Source of the DNA: Phenylobacterium sp.
GTDB lineage: Bacteria; Pseudomonadota; Alphaproteobacteria; Caulobacterales; Caulobacteraceae
Direction: 5' to 3'
NCBI RefSeq assembly: GCF_022402485.1
Contig: NZ_JAKRSA010000009.1
Coordinates: 124,001-188,000 of the forward strand
Length of the DNA stretch: 64,000 nucleotides
Shown: positions 35,041 through 43,540 of the stretch, piece by piece
Layout of the letters: the number at the start of each line of letters is the position of its first letter
How positions within the stretch are numbered: position 1 is the first letter of the stretch
The notes under the pieces: model-generated
The model's database searches: none
The model's input: the letters and a program-made list of their open reading frames with translations, nothing else
Told to the model about the DNA's origin: nothing
Program-made: the position numbers and the translations under genes

Positions 35041-35952
35041 TCAGAGGGGCATCAAGGTACCAGGCTGGGCGGGGTCAAGGCGGAACGAGGCCGGCAGGAT
35101 CCGCTCCTGGGTCTTCTGCAGTTTCAGCGCCTTGGCCCCCCGCGCCAGGGCAAACTTGCCGAGGTTGGCGGGGCTGACGCCATCGCGCAGCCGAGGACTC
35201 AGTCCTGCCCGGCGGCGCAGGACTCCATTGGCGTAGATCACATTGGCCCGCAGCAGCGCCTCAGGGGTCATGAACTCCATGGACAGGGAGACGTTAAGCA
35301 TCGGCCCGTTCTCGATCCTGTGCGGGGCATTCTGCGCCCAGGTGACCATGCGACCGGGGGTCAGCTCGACCTCCTGTGCGCCGGCGTCCCAGGCAGGGTC
35401 AAAGGCGAACTGCTCAGCGGTCTCCCGCAGCACGATCTTCTCCAAGGCCTCTTCGCCCACATAGGGCGCCTCAGGCGGATAGACCCAGACGCGCTTGGTC
35501 CCCCGGATCTGCCAGAGCGACACCAGGGGTACGTCCAGATGGTAGAAGACCTGGGCGTTGGCCGAGGAGATCAAGACACCAAGGTCGCGCTTGAAGGTCC
35601 GCAGGCCAGGAGCGTTCGCCTCCTTCTCGGCGAACACCTCATCGGCGAGATCGGCATAGGGTTTCAGGTAGAGATTGGCTTCTCGCAGGTTGAGCCAGAT
35701 GCGGCCGGCCTTGGCGGAATCCAGCAGTTGCGCCCCCGACAGACCGTCGGCTGAGCCTTTACGCCAGGTGGTCCACGCCCGGGGATCCTCGCCCATGGTG
35801 AACACCCCGAGCTTAGACCGGGGATAGTCTTCCAGCGCCTGGGCCAGGCCATCATCGGAGAACATCGGTCGCTGGTGCAGGTCGTGGGTGAAGTGGAGGG
35901 TCTGTCGTCCGAAGGCTTTTGCCTTCTCGGGGGTCCAGTCCTGAATGATCAT
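35041..35952 (-). CDS. Cupin/JmjC-like 2-oxoglutarate dioxygenase-type protein
   Basis: This 303-aa protein has a cupin barrel with a metal-binding triad suggested by FYHLDVPLVSLWQIRG (His-x-Asp) and AQNAPHRIENGPMLN (distal His). This pattern is found in JmjC-like oxygenases that hydroxylate proteins or amino acids. The substrate is unknown. It is the last of three closely spaced minus-strand genes, after a glycosyltransferase (16 nt upstream) and a BcsL-type acetyltransferase, so a surface modification role is inferred. Confidence 0.7.
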   Translation of the reverse strand: MIIQDWTPEKAKAFGRQTLHFTHDLHQRPMFSDDGLAQALEDYPRSKLGVFTMGEDPRAWTTWRKGSADGLSGAQLLDSAKAGRIWLNLREANLYLKPYADLADEVFAEKEANAPGLRTFKRDLGVLISSANAQVFYHLDVPLVSLWQIRGTKRVWVYPPEAPYVGEEALEKIVLRETAEQFAFDPAWDAGAQEVELTPGRMVTWAQNAPHRIENGPMLNVSLSMEFMTPEALLRANVIYANGVLRRRAGLSPRLRDGVSPANLGKFALARGAKALKLQKTQERILPASFRLDPAQPGTLMPL

Positions 35953-35968
35953 CTCATGGCCTCAAGGG

Positions 35969-36895
35969 TCAGCCGGCGCTTCGGCCGTAGAATTCGATCT
36001 TGAAAGGGCCCCACCACAGGGTCTTGCCCAGCCCGCGGGCGGCGCGGTCTAGGGTGAAGGCGAAGTCCGGCGCACGGGTCAGACCTTTGAAGGCGGCGAT
36101 GAGCCCGAAGACCCCGGCCTGCACCAGTCCTTGTGACATCCAGAACAGCAGGCCTGGATAGTTGGGCGGGGTCGCCGCAGCACAGGCGGCGGGGGGCCCC
36201 TGGCCATAGGCAAACGCGCGGCGGATCGTGTAGGCCAGCGAAAGTCGGGCCGGGACGGGATCTTCCCAGACGAAGGCTTCCGCCGCCCAGGCAAACCGAG
36301 CGCCCTCGGCCTTCATCTGGCCAAACAGCAGATCGTCCTCGCCACCAGTGTGATTGCGCACCGCCGAGAACGGCGCATGGGGATCAGGCAAGGCCGCCCG
36401 GCGGAGCAGGCTGTTGCCACAGCCATAATAGTCCTCGATGAGGCCCGACTCAGCGGGCCCCTGCCGGGAGAAGAAGGTCTCCAGATAGGTCCGATGCCGG
36501 GTGATCGTCAGCGGCACACGTCCCCGGACCGGACCAAACACCACATCAGCCTTGAGGTCGGTCTGGATCGTCAACAGCTGGGCCAGCCAGGTCGGCGGTG
36601 CCTCCTCGTCATCATCGAGAAAGGCGATCAGCCCGCCGCTGGCCTTGGCCAGGGCGGCGTTACGGGCGTTGGCCACGCCGGGCTCCGGCTCATGCACATA
36701 GATCACCGGAAAGGGCGCCTCGGCGGCCAGGGACGCGACCGTCTCCCGGGCAGAAGGCACCTTGTCATTGTCGACCACCACCAGTTCCAGGCGCGCCGGG
36801 TCAATGCCGGTCTGTCCCAGGATGCTGCGGGCGGCCACCGTCAAACCCTGCAGCCTGCGTTGGGTGGGGATGACCACACTGATCGGCTCCACCAT
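35969..36895 (-). CDS. Family 2 glycosyltransferase
   Basis: This 308-aa cytoplasmic or membrane-peripheral enzyme has a GT-A fold. It starts ISVVIPTQRRLQGLTVAARS and has a nucleotide-sugar/metal site in GLIAFLDDDEEAPPTWLAQL, with further blocks (YGCGNSLLRRAALPDP, HTGGEDDLLFGQMKAEG). It transfers a sugar to an unknown acceptor. It lies 7 nt after the acetyltransferase gene and 16 nt before the cupin gene, in one probable operon. Confidence 0.88.
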   Translation of the reverse strand: MVEPISVVIPTQRRLQGLTVAARSILGQTGIDPARLELVVVDNDKVPSARETVASLAAEAPFPVIYVHEPEPGVANARNAALAKASGGLIAFLDDDEEAPPTWLAQLLTIQTDLKADVVFGPVRGRVPLTITRHRTYLETFFSRQGPAESGLIEDYYGCGNSLLRRAALPDPHAPFSAVRNHTGGEDDLLFGQMKAEGARFAWAAEAFVWEDPVPARLSLAYTIRRAFAYGQGPPAACAAATPPNYPGLLFWMSQGLVQAGVFGLIAAFKGLTRAPDFAFTLDRAARGLGKTLWWGPFKIEFYGRSAG

Positions 36896-36902
36896 GTCGA
36901 AC

Positions 36903-38042
36903 TCACCCCTCGATCTCCACGCCGCTGCGACGCCCTCTGGCAGCGACAGCGCTGGCCAGACCCCGCATCTGACCGCCCAAGGTCTGTTCTAGATCGGAGA
37001 TGGTTTCGAAACGGCGCCGAACCTGGCTAGCGACCGGGCCCCAGCCTGCACCGGCCAGACGCCAGGCACCCTCCCCCAGCCGGGAGCTCCAGCCCGCCGC
37101 GCCCGTGGCCACAGCCGTGCCCTCGCCGATCTGCTGCTGGGTCAGGGCGTAGGGGGCCTTGTAGTGGTCGTGACCTGGGCCCAGGTCATAGGTCCGCAGA
37201 CCCAGCCCAGGCATGGCCTCAATCGCCTGCAACAGAAAGAGCTGCCCCACCGAGAAGGCCCCCATCTCGGGGTCCGTGGACGCGATCCATGGGTGATACA
37301 CCTCACCGAGACGCACACCGAAGTGACCGGCCACCACTCGCCCATCCACCCGCATCGTCAGCATCAGGCCGCGGAAGTCGCCGTCCTGGGTCTGAAAGAG
37401 GTTCTCCATCAACTGCCGGGTCCAGTCCGGGGCCAGAAAGTCGTGAGCGCCGGTCCGGCTGAGCTGGTCGCGCTTCCAGGCGATCAGTTGCGCAAAGGCC
37501 TGTGGGTCGCGGTCTGGGGCACAAAGGGTTAACTCCCCCACCTCCCGGGCGATCTTGCTCTGCAGCCGTCGATAGTTCTTGAACCTCTTGGGACTCTGGG
37601 CGCGCAGAGCCTCAAGATAAGGCTCGGCGTCGGTCTCAAGCTCAATCACATAGGCGGTGGCGCGCGTGCGCACAGTGCGCTCGAACAGCCCTAGCGGATC
37701 AATCAGACCGGTAAACCTGAGCGCGCCCAGGCCAGCTTCAGCCAGACCCGCGCGGACATCCATCGGCGCCTTGCTGACCAGGGCATGGTAGTCCGATAGG
37801 GGCGCACCAATCGGCCGTGCCAGGCCGCTGGCCTTCAGGTGATGGGGCAGAAACCCGACCGCCTCGCCGTCCCGCCGCCAGATCGCCACCCGGGCGTCCG
37901 GACGGACGACGCCCACGGCCAGAGCAAAATCTGGCCCCAGCAAGGGCGAAGCAAATGCGCGATGGGATGCGGTGATCGCGCCCCAGGCAGAGATTTCCTC
38001 CGGGGAAAGATCACCCGGGTGCAAGGTGTGACGCTGGCGCAT
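36903..38042 (-). CDS. CelD/BcsL-family GNAT acetyltransferase
   Basis: The 379-aa protein has the double-GNAT CelD/BcsL/FemAB-like fold, seen in polysaccharide and peptidoglycan modification enzymes. Conserved blocks include SPKRFKNYRRLQSKIAREVG, LIAWKRDQLSRTGAHDFLAP, GRVVAGHFGVRLGEVYHPWI and LRTYDLGPGHDHYKAPY. The ATG at 38042 is chosen over a GTG at 38054. It heads the operon with the glycosyltransferase and cupin genes. The product modified (exopolysaccharide, capsule or protein glycan) is unknown. Confidence 0.8.
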   Translation of the reverse strand: MRQRHTLHPGDLSPEEISAWGAITASHRAFASPLLGPDFALAVGVVRPDARVAIWRRDGEAVGFLPHHLKASGLARPIGAPLSDYHALVSKAPMDVRAGLAEAGLGALRFTGLIDPLGLFERTVRTRATAYVIELETDAEPYLEALRAQSPKRFKNYRRLQSKIAREVGELTLCAPDRDPQAFAQLIAWKRDQLSRTGAHDFLAPDWTRQLMENLFQTQDGDFRGLMLTMRVDGRVVAGHFGVRLGEVYHPWIASTDPEMGAFSVGQLFLLQAIEAMPGLGLRTYDLGPGHDHYKAPYALTQQQIGEGTAVATGAAGWSSRLGEGAWRLAGAGWGPVASQVRRRFETISDLEQTLGGQMRGLASAVAARGRRSGVEIEG

Positions 38043-38100
38043 AGGACAATCCACTTAGACCGTCCCAGAGAGGGATCAGTCAAAGTAGACGGTGCAAACC

Positions 38101-38610
38101 TCAGGCCGGTTCACCTGCAGCGAAAACGGCCTCAAGGATCGCCCGCAGCCGGTCTGCGTCTACCGCGTCAAAGGCGGCTTTCTGCTCGGAATCCACGTCC
38201 AGGACCGCGATCAGCCGACCTGCGCCGTCAAAGACAGGGAGCACGATCTCGCTGGCCGAGCGGCCGTCGCAGGCGATGTGGCCGGGAAAGGCGTGAACAT
38301 CCTCCACCACCTGGATTTCGCCAGTTTCGGCCGCCGTGCCACAGACCCCGCGGCCAAAGGCGATCCGAAGACAGCCTAAGGTCCCCTGGTAGGGGCCGAC
38401 CACCAGTTCCCGCGGCTTGTCGGGGTCCACCACATAGAAGCCGGTCCAGAAGAAGTGGTCGAAACTGGCCGCCAACATGGAGGCCACCGTCGCCATACGG
38501 GCGGTCAGATTGGGTTCGCCGTGGAGAACTGCGGCGATTTCCTCGGCCAAGACGGCATAGCGCTCAGCCTTGTCGGTCGGCAGGATCAGGTCATTGAAGG
38601 CTTCAGCCAT
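38101..38610 (-). CDS. msrC: Free methionine-R-sulfoxide reductase (GAF fold)
   Basis: The 169-aa single GAF-domain enzyme reduces free methionine-R-sulfoxide using thioredoxin. It matches the fRMsr pattern: GPYQGTLGCLRIAFGRGVCG, TGEIQVVEDVHAFPGHIACD, and SASEIVLPVFDG. The two catalytic cysteines are in GTLGCLR and GRGVCGT, with a third in HIACD. It is a cytoplasmic antioxidant repair enzyme. It stands alone. Confidence 0.9.
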   Translation of the reverse strand: MAEAFNDLILPTDKAERYAVLAEEIAAVLHGEPNLTARMATVASMLAASFDHFFWTGFYVVDPDKPRELVVGPYQGTLGCLRIAFGRGVCGTAAETGEIQVVEDVHAFPGHIACDGRSASEIVLPVFDGAGRLIAVLDVDSEQKAAFDAVDADRLRAILEAVFAAGEPA

Positions 38611-38714
38611 ACCCCCCTAAAGCACGATTCAAAGGCCTCGGCACGTCTGCCTTGCGTCCGAGGGGCTGCCGCGTCTGACGGTCCCCTGCGCAAAGCCAGG
38701 TTATCTGTAAGCGA

Positions 38715-39644
38715 TCAGGCGGCGAGGATCTGCCGAGCGGCGCGCTTGCGGCGGATCAAGGCTTCCAGGCCGCGAACCAGTTTGGCTGCGCCGACAGCGT
38801 CGTGATCGTCGCCTTCCAGGATCTGCCCCAGAACGGTCAGGTGAGCTTCGACCACATCGGGCTCGCACTGCTCCATGCCGCCGACTTCCTCGGCATAGAC
38901 CAGGAGGGCGTCTGTGGCCCGCTCCAGCATGCGGTCGCGCACCTGACGGGCGCGGAAGCGGGTATGTTGCATCACACGGTAGGTCATCTGAAGCGTTGCG
39001 CGGTCGACGCCGCCCCGGGCGACGATAAGTCGGCGCATGGCCTCCAGCTCGACGCTGATGGTCTCTCGGGCCACCTGGCGCTCGACCACATCCACCACTT
39101 CCTCCGGGTCGCTGGTGCGACGCAGAGGACCCGCATAACTGATCTCGGCCTTTCGTCGCCGATCTGGCCCCAAATACTTGTCGCTGACGATAAAGCTACG
39201 GGGCTGGGTGAGAACCGCCTGCAGGCGCGAGAGCAGCGCCGCGGGCGTAAACGGCTTCATGACGAACTCATTGACCCCGGCTTCACGCGCGGTTTCCACC
39301 TCCGCCGCCGTCCTGTGGCCTGTGACCATAATCACCGGGATCGCCGGGTTTGGCACGGTGGTGTCCCGTTCCACCGCGGCCTGCCGGATTGAGCGCGTGA
39401 GCTCCAGCCCATCCATGAACGGCATGCGCCAGTCTGTGAACAGGACATCGGGTTCATCCCGAGACAGTATATATCTGGCCCGCAGCCCGTCAGTGGCCGC
39501 TGATACGGTGCCGACGCCGGCCGCCCGCAGAACGTCCACAATCAAACGGACCGTATTGACGTGATCGTCCACCACGAGGACCCGCAGTTGCGTCAGGTCA
39601 TCGGCTTTCAGATTCGCGCTGGGTAGGTGCCGCCGCCTGTTCAT
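38715..39644 (-). CDS. Response regulator with an unrecognised C-terminal domain
   Basis: This 309-aa protein has a receiver domain (about residues 20-145) with the acidic pocket VLVVDDH, phosphorylated Asp in LFTDWRMPFMDG and the FVMKPFTP lysine. The C-terminal 160 residues are helical and charged (ERQVARETISVELEAMRRLI, VAEAHLTVL-like) with no DNA-binding or enzymatic motif that I recognise. It may be a single-domain-plus-dimer output regulator or an adaptor in a phosphorelay. No histidine kinase is adjacent. Confidence 0.8.
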   Translation of the reverse strand: MNRRRHLPSANLKADDLTQLRVLVVDDHVNTVRLIVDVLRAAGVGTVSAATDGLRARYILSRDEPDVLFTDWRMPFMDGLELTRSIRQAAVERDTTVPNPAIPVIMVTGHRTAAEVETAREAGVNEFVMKPFTPAALLSRLQAVLTQPRSFIVSDKYLGPDRRRKAEISYAGPLRRTSDPEEVVDVVERQVARETISVELEAMRRLIVARGGVDRATLQMTYRVMQHTRFRARQVRDRMLERATDALLVYAEEVGGMEQCEPDVVEAHLTVLGQILEGDDHDAVGAAKLVRGLEALIRRKRAARQILAA

Positions 39645-39704
39645 CCACTCCCCCGTCGACCCGAGGATGCCACCTACGGTTTGATATGGGGTTTATGGTC
39701 AAGG

Positions 39705-40754
39705 TTAACGGGCGGGATCTGGAAAGGCCCGCGCGAGCTCCGTATCGATCTGAATGGCGACGGCCTTCCCCTCGGCAGGGGGCTCACCAGACACATGCAT
39801 GTGCGCCCGAACACCATCGGCGATGAGCTGCACCTCGTGATAGCCGCCGCCGAACCGCACCTGTGACACCCGGGCTGGTGCGCCCTCAGGCGCGAGCTTC
39901 AGCCCCTCGGGGCGCACCATCACCACGGCTGGCCCCGGCGAGAGACCCGGCGCCGCCAACGGGCCATAGGCGGTCTGAGCCATCCCAGCCGTTACCTCTG
40001 CGGCCAGCAGATTAACCTCACCCAGCAGCCGGGCTGCGTCGGGGGATACGGGATCCAGGTAACAGGCCCGCGGGGGCCCAGACTGAATAATGCGCCCGGC
40101 ATGCATCAGTACCAGTTCATCGGCCATCAGCAGCGCCTCACGGGCGTCATGGGTGACCACCAGAACCGTCGCCCCAGCTGCGCGCAGCGCTTCTGTGAGC
40201 GACAGGCGAACCTCGCCCTTGAGGTGGGCGTCCAGTCCCGAGAACGGCTCGTCCAGCAACAGGATACCAGGCCCTCTTGCCAGAGCTCGGGCCAGGGCGA
40301 CGCGCTGTTGTTCCCCCCCGGACAGGGCATTGGGCCAGGCCCCGCCCCTGCCCTCCAGTTGCACCGCCGCCAGCATGGCCTCAGCCCGGTCACGCCGTTG
40401 GGCGCGGGACATGTCACCAAGACCGAAGGCCACGTTCTGCAGGGCGGTCAGGTGGGGAAACAGCGCATAGTCCTGGAACACCAGACCGATCCCCCGGTCC
40501 TCAGGCGGGACACCACCGTGGGGCCAGGACAGCCTGCGTCCCTGGGCGTCGATTTCACCGCTATCGGGGACTTCAAGGCCCGCGATCATCCGCAAAAGGG
40601 TGCTTTTGCCACAACCCGAGGGGCCCAGGAGACAGGTGATCTTGCCCTGGTGCAGGGTCAGGTCGGCCTCGATGACCGCCTGTCGTTCTCCATAGGTTTT
40701 TGTAAGTCGTCGGGTCTGGAGCACCGGGGCCCGGTCCGCAGGCGCGCGGGTCAT
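39705..40754 (-). CDS. fbpC: Ferric iron ABC transporter ATP-binding protein (FbpC type)
   Basis: This 349-aa ABC ATPase has a Walker A (GPSGCGKST), signature (LSGGEQQRVALARAL), and Walker B (ILLLDEPFSGLD), plus a C-terminal TOBE regulatory domain (about residues 280-345). It powers import with the permease and binding protein encoded upstream. Its ATG overlaps the permease stop by 4 nt. The FutC/FbpC relationship is assigned mainly from its partner genes, especially the binding protein with a Tyr dyad for ferric ion. Confidence 0.9.
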   Translation of the reverse strand: MTRAPADRAPVLQTRRLTKTYGERQAVIEADLTLHQGKITCLLGPSGCGKSTLLRMIAGLEVPDSGEIDAQGRRLSWPHGGVPPEDRGIGLVFQDYALFPHLTALQNVAFGLGDMSRAQRRDRAEAMLAAVQLEGRGGAWPNALSGGEQQRVALARALARGPGILLLDEPFSGLDAHLKGEVRLSLTEALRAAGATVLVVTHDAREALLMADELVLMHAGRIIQSGPPRACYLDPVSPDAARLLGEVNLLAAEVTAGMAQTAYGPLAAPGLSPGPAVVMVRPEGLKLAPEGAPARVSQVRFGGGYHEVQLIADGVRAHMHVSGEPPAEGKAVAIQIDTELARAFPDPAR

Positions 40755-42358
40755 GGCGCGGCTCCTGGCCGGGAGACAGCGATCTTTCGGGTCAGCCAGA
40801 TCACGGCCGGCAGGGCGATCAGCACCACCAGCAAGGCAGGCCAGCCGGCATTGGCCAGGCGCTCATCCTGGGCGTAGTTGTCGGCGATCACCGCCAAGGT
40901 GTCGAAGTTGAAGGGGCGCAGGATCAGGGTCGCCGGCAGCTCCTTGAGGATATCAATGAACACCACAAGGCCTGCCGTAAGCAGCGCGCCACGCGCGATG
41001 GGCAGTTGCACGCTCCAGGCTGCCCCGACCGGGCTGCGCCCCAAGCTCCTTGCGGCCTGAACCATGGAGGGCGTGACCCTGGAAAGTCCCGCGTCGATCG
41101 GCTCCAGGGCAGCGGCCATCAGGCGGGCGGCATAGGCGTAGATCAGCATGATGAGGCCTGCTCCAAACCCTTGCGCTGCACCTGGTGCCAGGCGCCAGAC
41201 CAGGGCGGCGGGAACCAGAAGGCCAATGGCCATCACCGCGCCAGGGGTCGCATAGCCCAGGCTGGCCAGTCTGGCCAGATTGGGAACCCGAGAGGCCCCC
41301 AGGGCCAGGGCGGTCGCCAGGGCCACGGTCACGACGGCCCCGACCGTCGCCAGGAACAAAGAGTTGCTCCCAGCCTGGATGAGCCTTGGCCAGTCCGGGG
41401 TCACCCCGAGAAACGCCACCGCCAGCCAAGCCGCCGGAAGCAGCAGCCCCAGGGTGATGAGCGCCAGGCAGAACAGGTGAGCCGCCGCCGCCGCTGCCCC
41501 CTTGAGCTCGGTCACAGGCAGGGGCCGCCAACGGGCATTGGCGCTCTCATAACCCCGTCCGCCCCGGCCCCATCGCTCGATCCACAGCAACAGGGCCGCC
41601 GCCCCCAAAAGGGGCAGAGCAAACTGAGCCGCAGATGTGAGCGACCCAAACACAAACCAGGCCCGGACCACGCCGGTGGTCAGGGTCTGAACGCTCAGAA
41701 ACTTCACCGCCCCATAGTCGGCGAGGGTCTCCATCACCGCCAAGGCGACCCCTGCCGCAAGTGCTGGGCGGGCCATGGGCATGGCCACCCGCAGAAAGGC
41801 CTGCCTTGGGGTACAGCCCAGGGCCCTCGCCGCCTCAAGCGCATGGGCCGACTGGTTCACAAAAGCCGCCCGCATGGCGAGGTAGACGTAAGGATAAAAG
41901 GCGCAGGTCAGGATAAAGGCCGCCCCTGGAATGGTGCGCATCTCGAAGGGCAGGTCAAAGCCCGCCACCGCCCGCAGCCAGATCCGCAGGTCCCCCGCCA
42001 CGTCGAAGAGATCGGCATAGGCATAGGCCACCGCAAAGGCCGGTGCGGCCAGGGGCAGGGCCAGCGCCCAGGCGAACACATCCCGGCCAGGAAACCGGTG
42101 CATCACCACCAACCAGGCGGCCACGGACCCCACGACGGCCGTGGCCAGGGCGACCATGACCGCCAGGACGGCGGAGGTGGCACCATAGCGAGCAATATCC
42201 CGCGCCGGAATGGCGGCGGTCTCCCCAGTGAGGGCGGCCGCCACGATCCCCCCGAGCGGCAGGATGGCGACCACCGCCGCCATCCCGGCCAGCAGGCCCA
42301 GGAGCCCGAAGCGCCCCCCGGCCAGGGCCCCCTTCGAAAGTGTCGACGGTGCCGTTAT
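40751..42358 (-). CDS. fbpB: Ferric iron ABC transporter permease (FbpB type), possible ATA start
   Basis: This protein has two fused binding-protein-dependent permease domains with about 12 membrane helices and EAA-type loops (HALEAARALGCTPRQAFLRV; QAARSLGRSPVGAAWSVQLP). The first in-frame ATG (42283) lies within the first membrane helix. The same frame stays open 25 codons further back (TAPSTLSKGALAGGRFGLLG), with no ATG, GTG or TTG, up to an ATA at 42358. That ATA overlaps the fbpA stop as ATAA, the position where an ATGA overlap would be expected. So translation may start at ATA, or the base may be an error or mutation. The ATPase gene follows with an ATGA overlap. Confidence 0.82.
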   Translation of the reverse strand: MTAPSTLSKGALAGGRFGLLGLLAGMAAVVAILPLGGIVAAALTGETAAIPARDIARYGATSAVLAVMVALATAVVGSVAAWLVVMHRFPGRDVFAWALALPLAAPAFAVAYAYADLFDVAGDLRIWLRAVAGFDLPFEMRTIPGAAFILTCAFYPYVYLAMRAAFVNQSAHALEAARALGCTPRQAFLRVAMPMARPALAAGVALAVMETLADYGAVKFLSVQTLTTGVVRAWFVFGSLTSAAQFALPLLGAAALLLWIERWGRGGRGYESANARWRPLPVTELKGAAAAAAHLFCLALITLGLLLPAAWLAVAFLGVTPDWPRLIQAGSNSLFLATVGAVVTVALATALALGASRVPNLARLASLGYATPGAVMAIGLLVPAALVWRLAPGAAQGFGAGLIMLIYAYAARLMAAALEPIDAGLSRVTPSMVQAARSLGRSPVGAAWSVQLPIARGALLTAGLVVFIDILKELPATLILRPFNFDTLAVIADNYAQDERLANAGWPALLVVLIALPAVIWLTRKIAVSRPGAAP

Positions 42359-43410
42359 CGCCAGCCTGCCGCGGTCATCAGGGTCTGGGCCTCATTCTGC
42401 CGCGGTCCATAGGTCGCCACCGACATGGGATGGGCGGTGAACTCGGTATAGGCGTTGGTCGGGGCCGGCACGGCCAGGCCCGGCGTGGCTGGAAACTCGC
42501 CATTCTCTTGGGACACCAGGGTCTGGGCCTGGGGCGAAGCCAGGAATTCCAGGAACTTGATCGCCGCCTCACGGTTGGGGGCATTGGCCGTAACCCCACC
42601 GCCCGAGACATTCACATGCACGCCCTGGCCGTCCAGAGACGGGTAGGCCAGCTTGACCTTCTCGGTGATGGCGCGGTCGCTCTCCTCGCCGCCTTCGGCC
42701 ATGCGGATATAGTAGTAGCTGTTGGTGAGGGCGATCTCGCAGACCCCCGCGCCCACCGCACGGATCTGGTCTCGGTCGCCGCCCTCCGGCTGGCGGGCGA
42801 GGTTGGCGACGATGCCCTTGGCCCAGTCGGCGGTCTTTTCCGGGCCCCAGGCCTCCAGCAGCCCGCCCACCAGGGACAGATTGTAGATATTGTCAGAGGA
42901 CCGGACGCAGAGCTTGCCGCGGAACCGCGGACTGGCGATGGCCTCATAGGTAGCAACCTCTTCGGGTCGAACCTTGGCCGGATCATAGGCCACCACCCGG
43001 ACCCGACGCTGGAAGCCAAACCAGCGGCCCTCGGGCTCGCGGAGGTTCTCCGGGATGGCGGCGTTCAGGACTTCTGAGCTCACCGGCGCCAGGAGACCGG
43101 CCTCCTGCGCCCGCCAGAGCGCGCCGGCATCAGCGGCCACAAACACATCGGCGGGGCTGGCAGCGCCTTCGCTCTGCATCCGGGCGATGAGTTGGGGTGC
43201 GGACCCCTCGATCTTGTTGACCTTGATGCCCGTGGTGGCGGTGAACATCTCGTAGATCCGCTGATCCACGTCGTAGTGGCGGGCGCTGTAGACATTCACT
43301 TCCCCGGATGCGGCAGCTTCGGGCGCGGCGGCGGGCTCTGAAGCAGGGCTGCAGGCGGCCAGCACCAGGGCTGCGGCAAGGCTGGCGGAGAGGGTCAGGC
43401 GTGGGGTCAT
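42355..43410 (-). CDS. fbpA: Ferric iron ABC transporter substrate-binding protein (FbpA type)
   Basis: This 351-aa lipoprotein has a signal with a lipobox (LAAALVLAACSPASE), then a periplasmic binding fold. Family blocks include VNVYSARHYDVDQRIYEMFT, GIKVNKIEGSAPQLIARM and the ALTNSYYYIRM block containing the Tyr pair that binds ferric ion. ATG 43410 is chosen because it begins the lipoprotein signal; the frame is open further upstream. A perfect TGCGAA-N3-TTCGCA dyad 40 nt upstream suggests Fur-like control. The operon order is fbpABC. Confidence 0.93.
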   Translation of the reverse strand: MTPRLTLSASLAAALVLAACSPASEPAAAPEAAASGEVNVYSARHYDVDQRIYEMFTATTGIKVNKIEGSAPQLIARMQSEGAASPADVFVAADAGALWRAQEAGLLAPVSSEVLNAAIPENLREPEGRWFGFQRRVRVVAYDPAKVRPEEVATYEAIASPRFRGKLCVRSSDNIYNLSLVGGLLEAWGPEKTADWAKGIVANLARQPEGGDRDQIRAVGAGVCEIALTNSYYYIRMAEGGEESDRAITEKVKLAYPSLDGQGVHVNVSGGGVTANAPNREAAIKFLEFLASPQAQTLVSQENGEFPATPGLAVPAPTNAYTEFTAHPMSVATYGPRQNEAQTLMTAAGWR

Positions 43411-43449
43411 GAAGATGGCTCCTATGCTGACCAGGAGCCTTAGAGAAAA

Positions 43450-43464
43450 TGCGAACCTTTCGCA
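43450..43464. promoter_or_regulatory. TGCGAA-N3-TTCGCA dyad, candidate Fur-like operator
   Basis: A perfect 6-3-6 inverted repeat in the divergent fbpA/chrA promoter region, 40 nt before fbpA and 77 nt before chrA. Its place before an iron transporter suggests a Fur-family site; the exact Caulobacter Fur consensus is not certain to me. Confidence 0.45.
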
Positions 43465-43540
43465 ATGACTCCTGCGACTGTCTTCTCGTCCTTTGGTATG
43501 TTTTCGCTTAGGAACAGGGCCAACGCTCCGGAGCGCGCCC

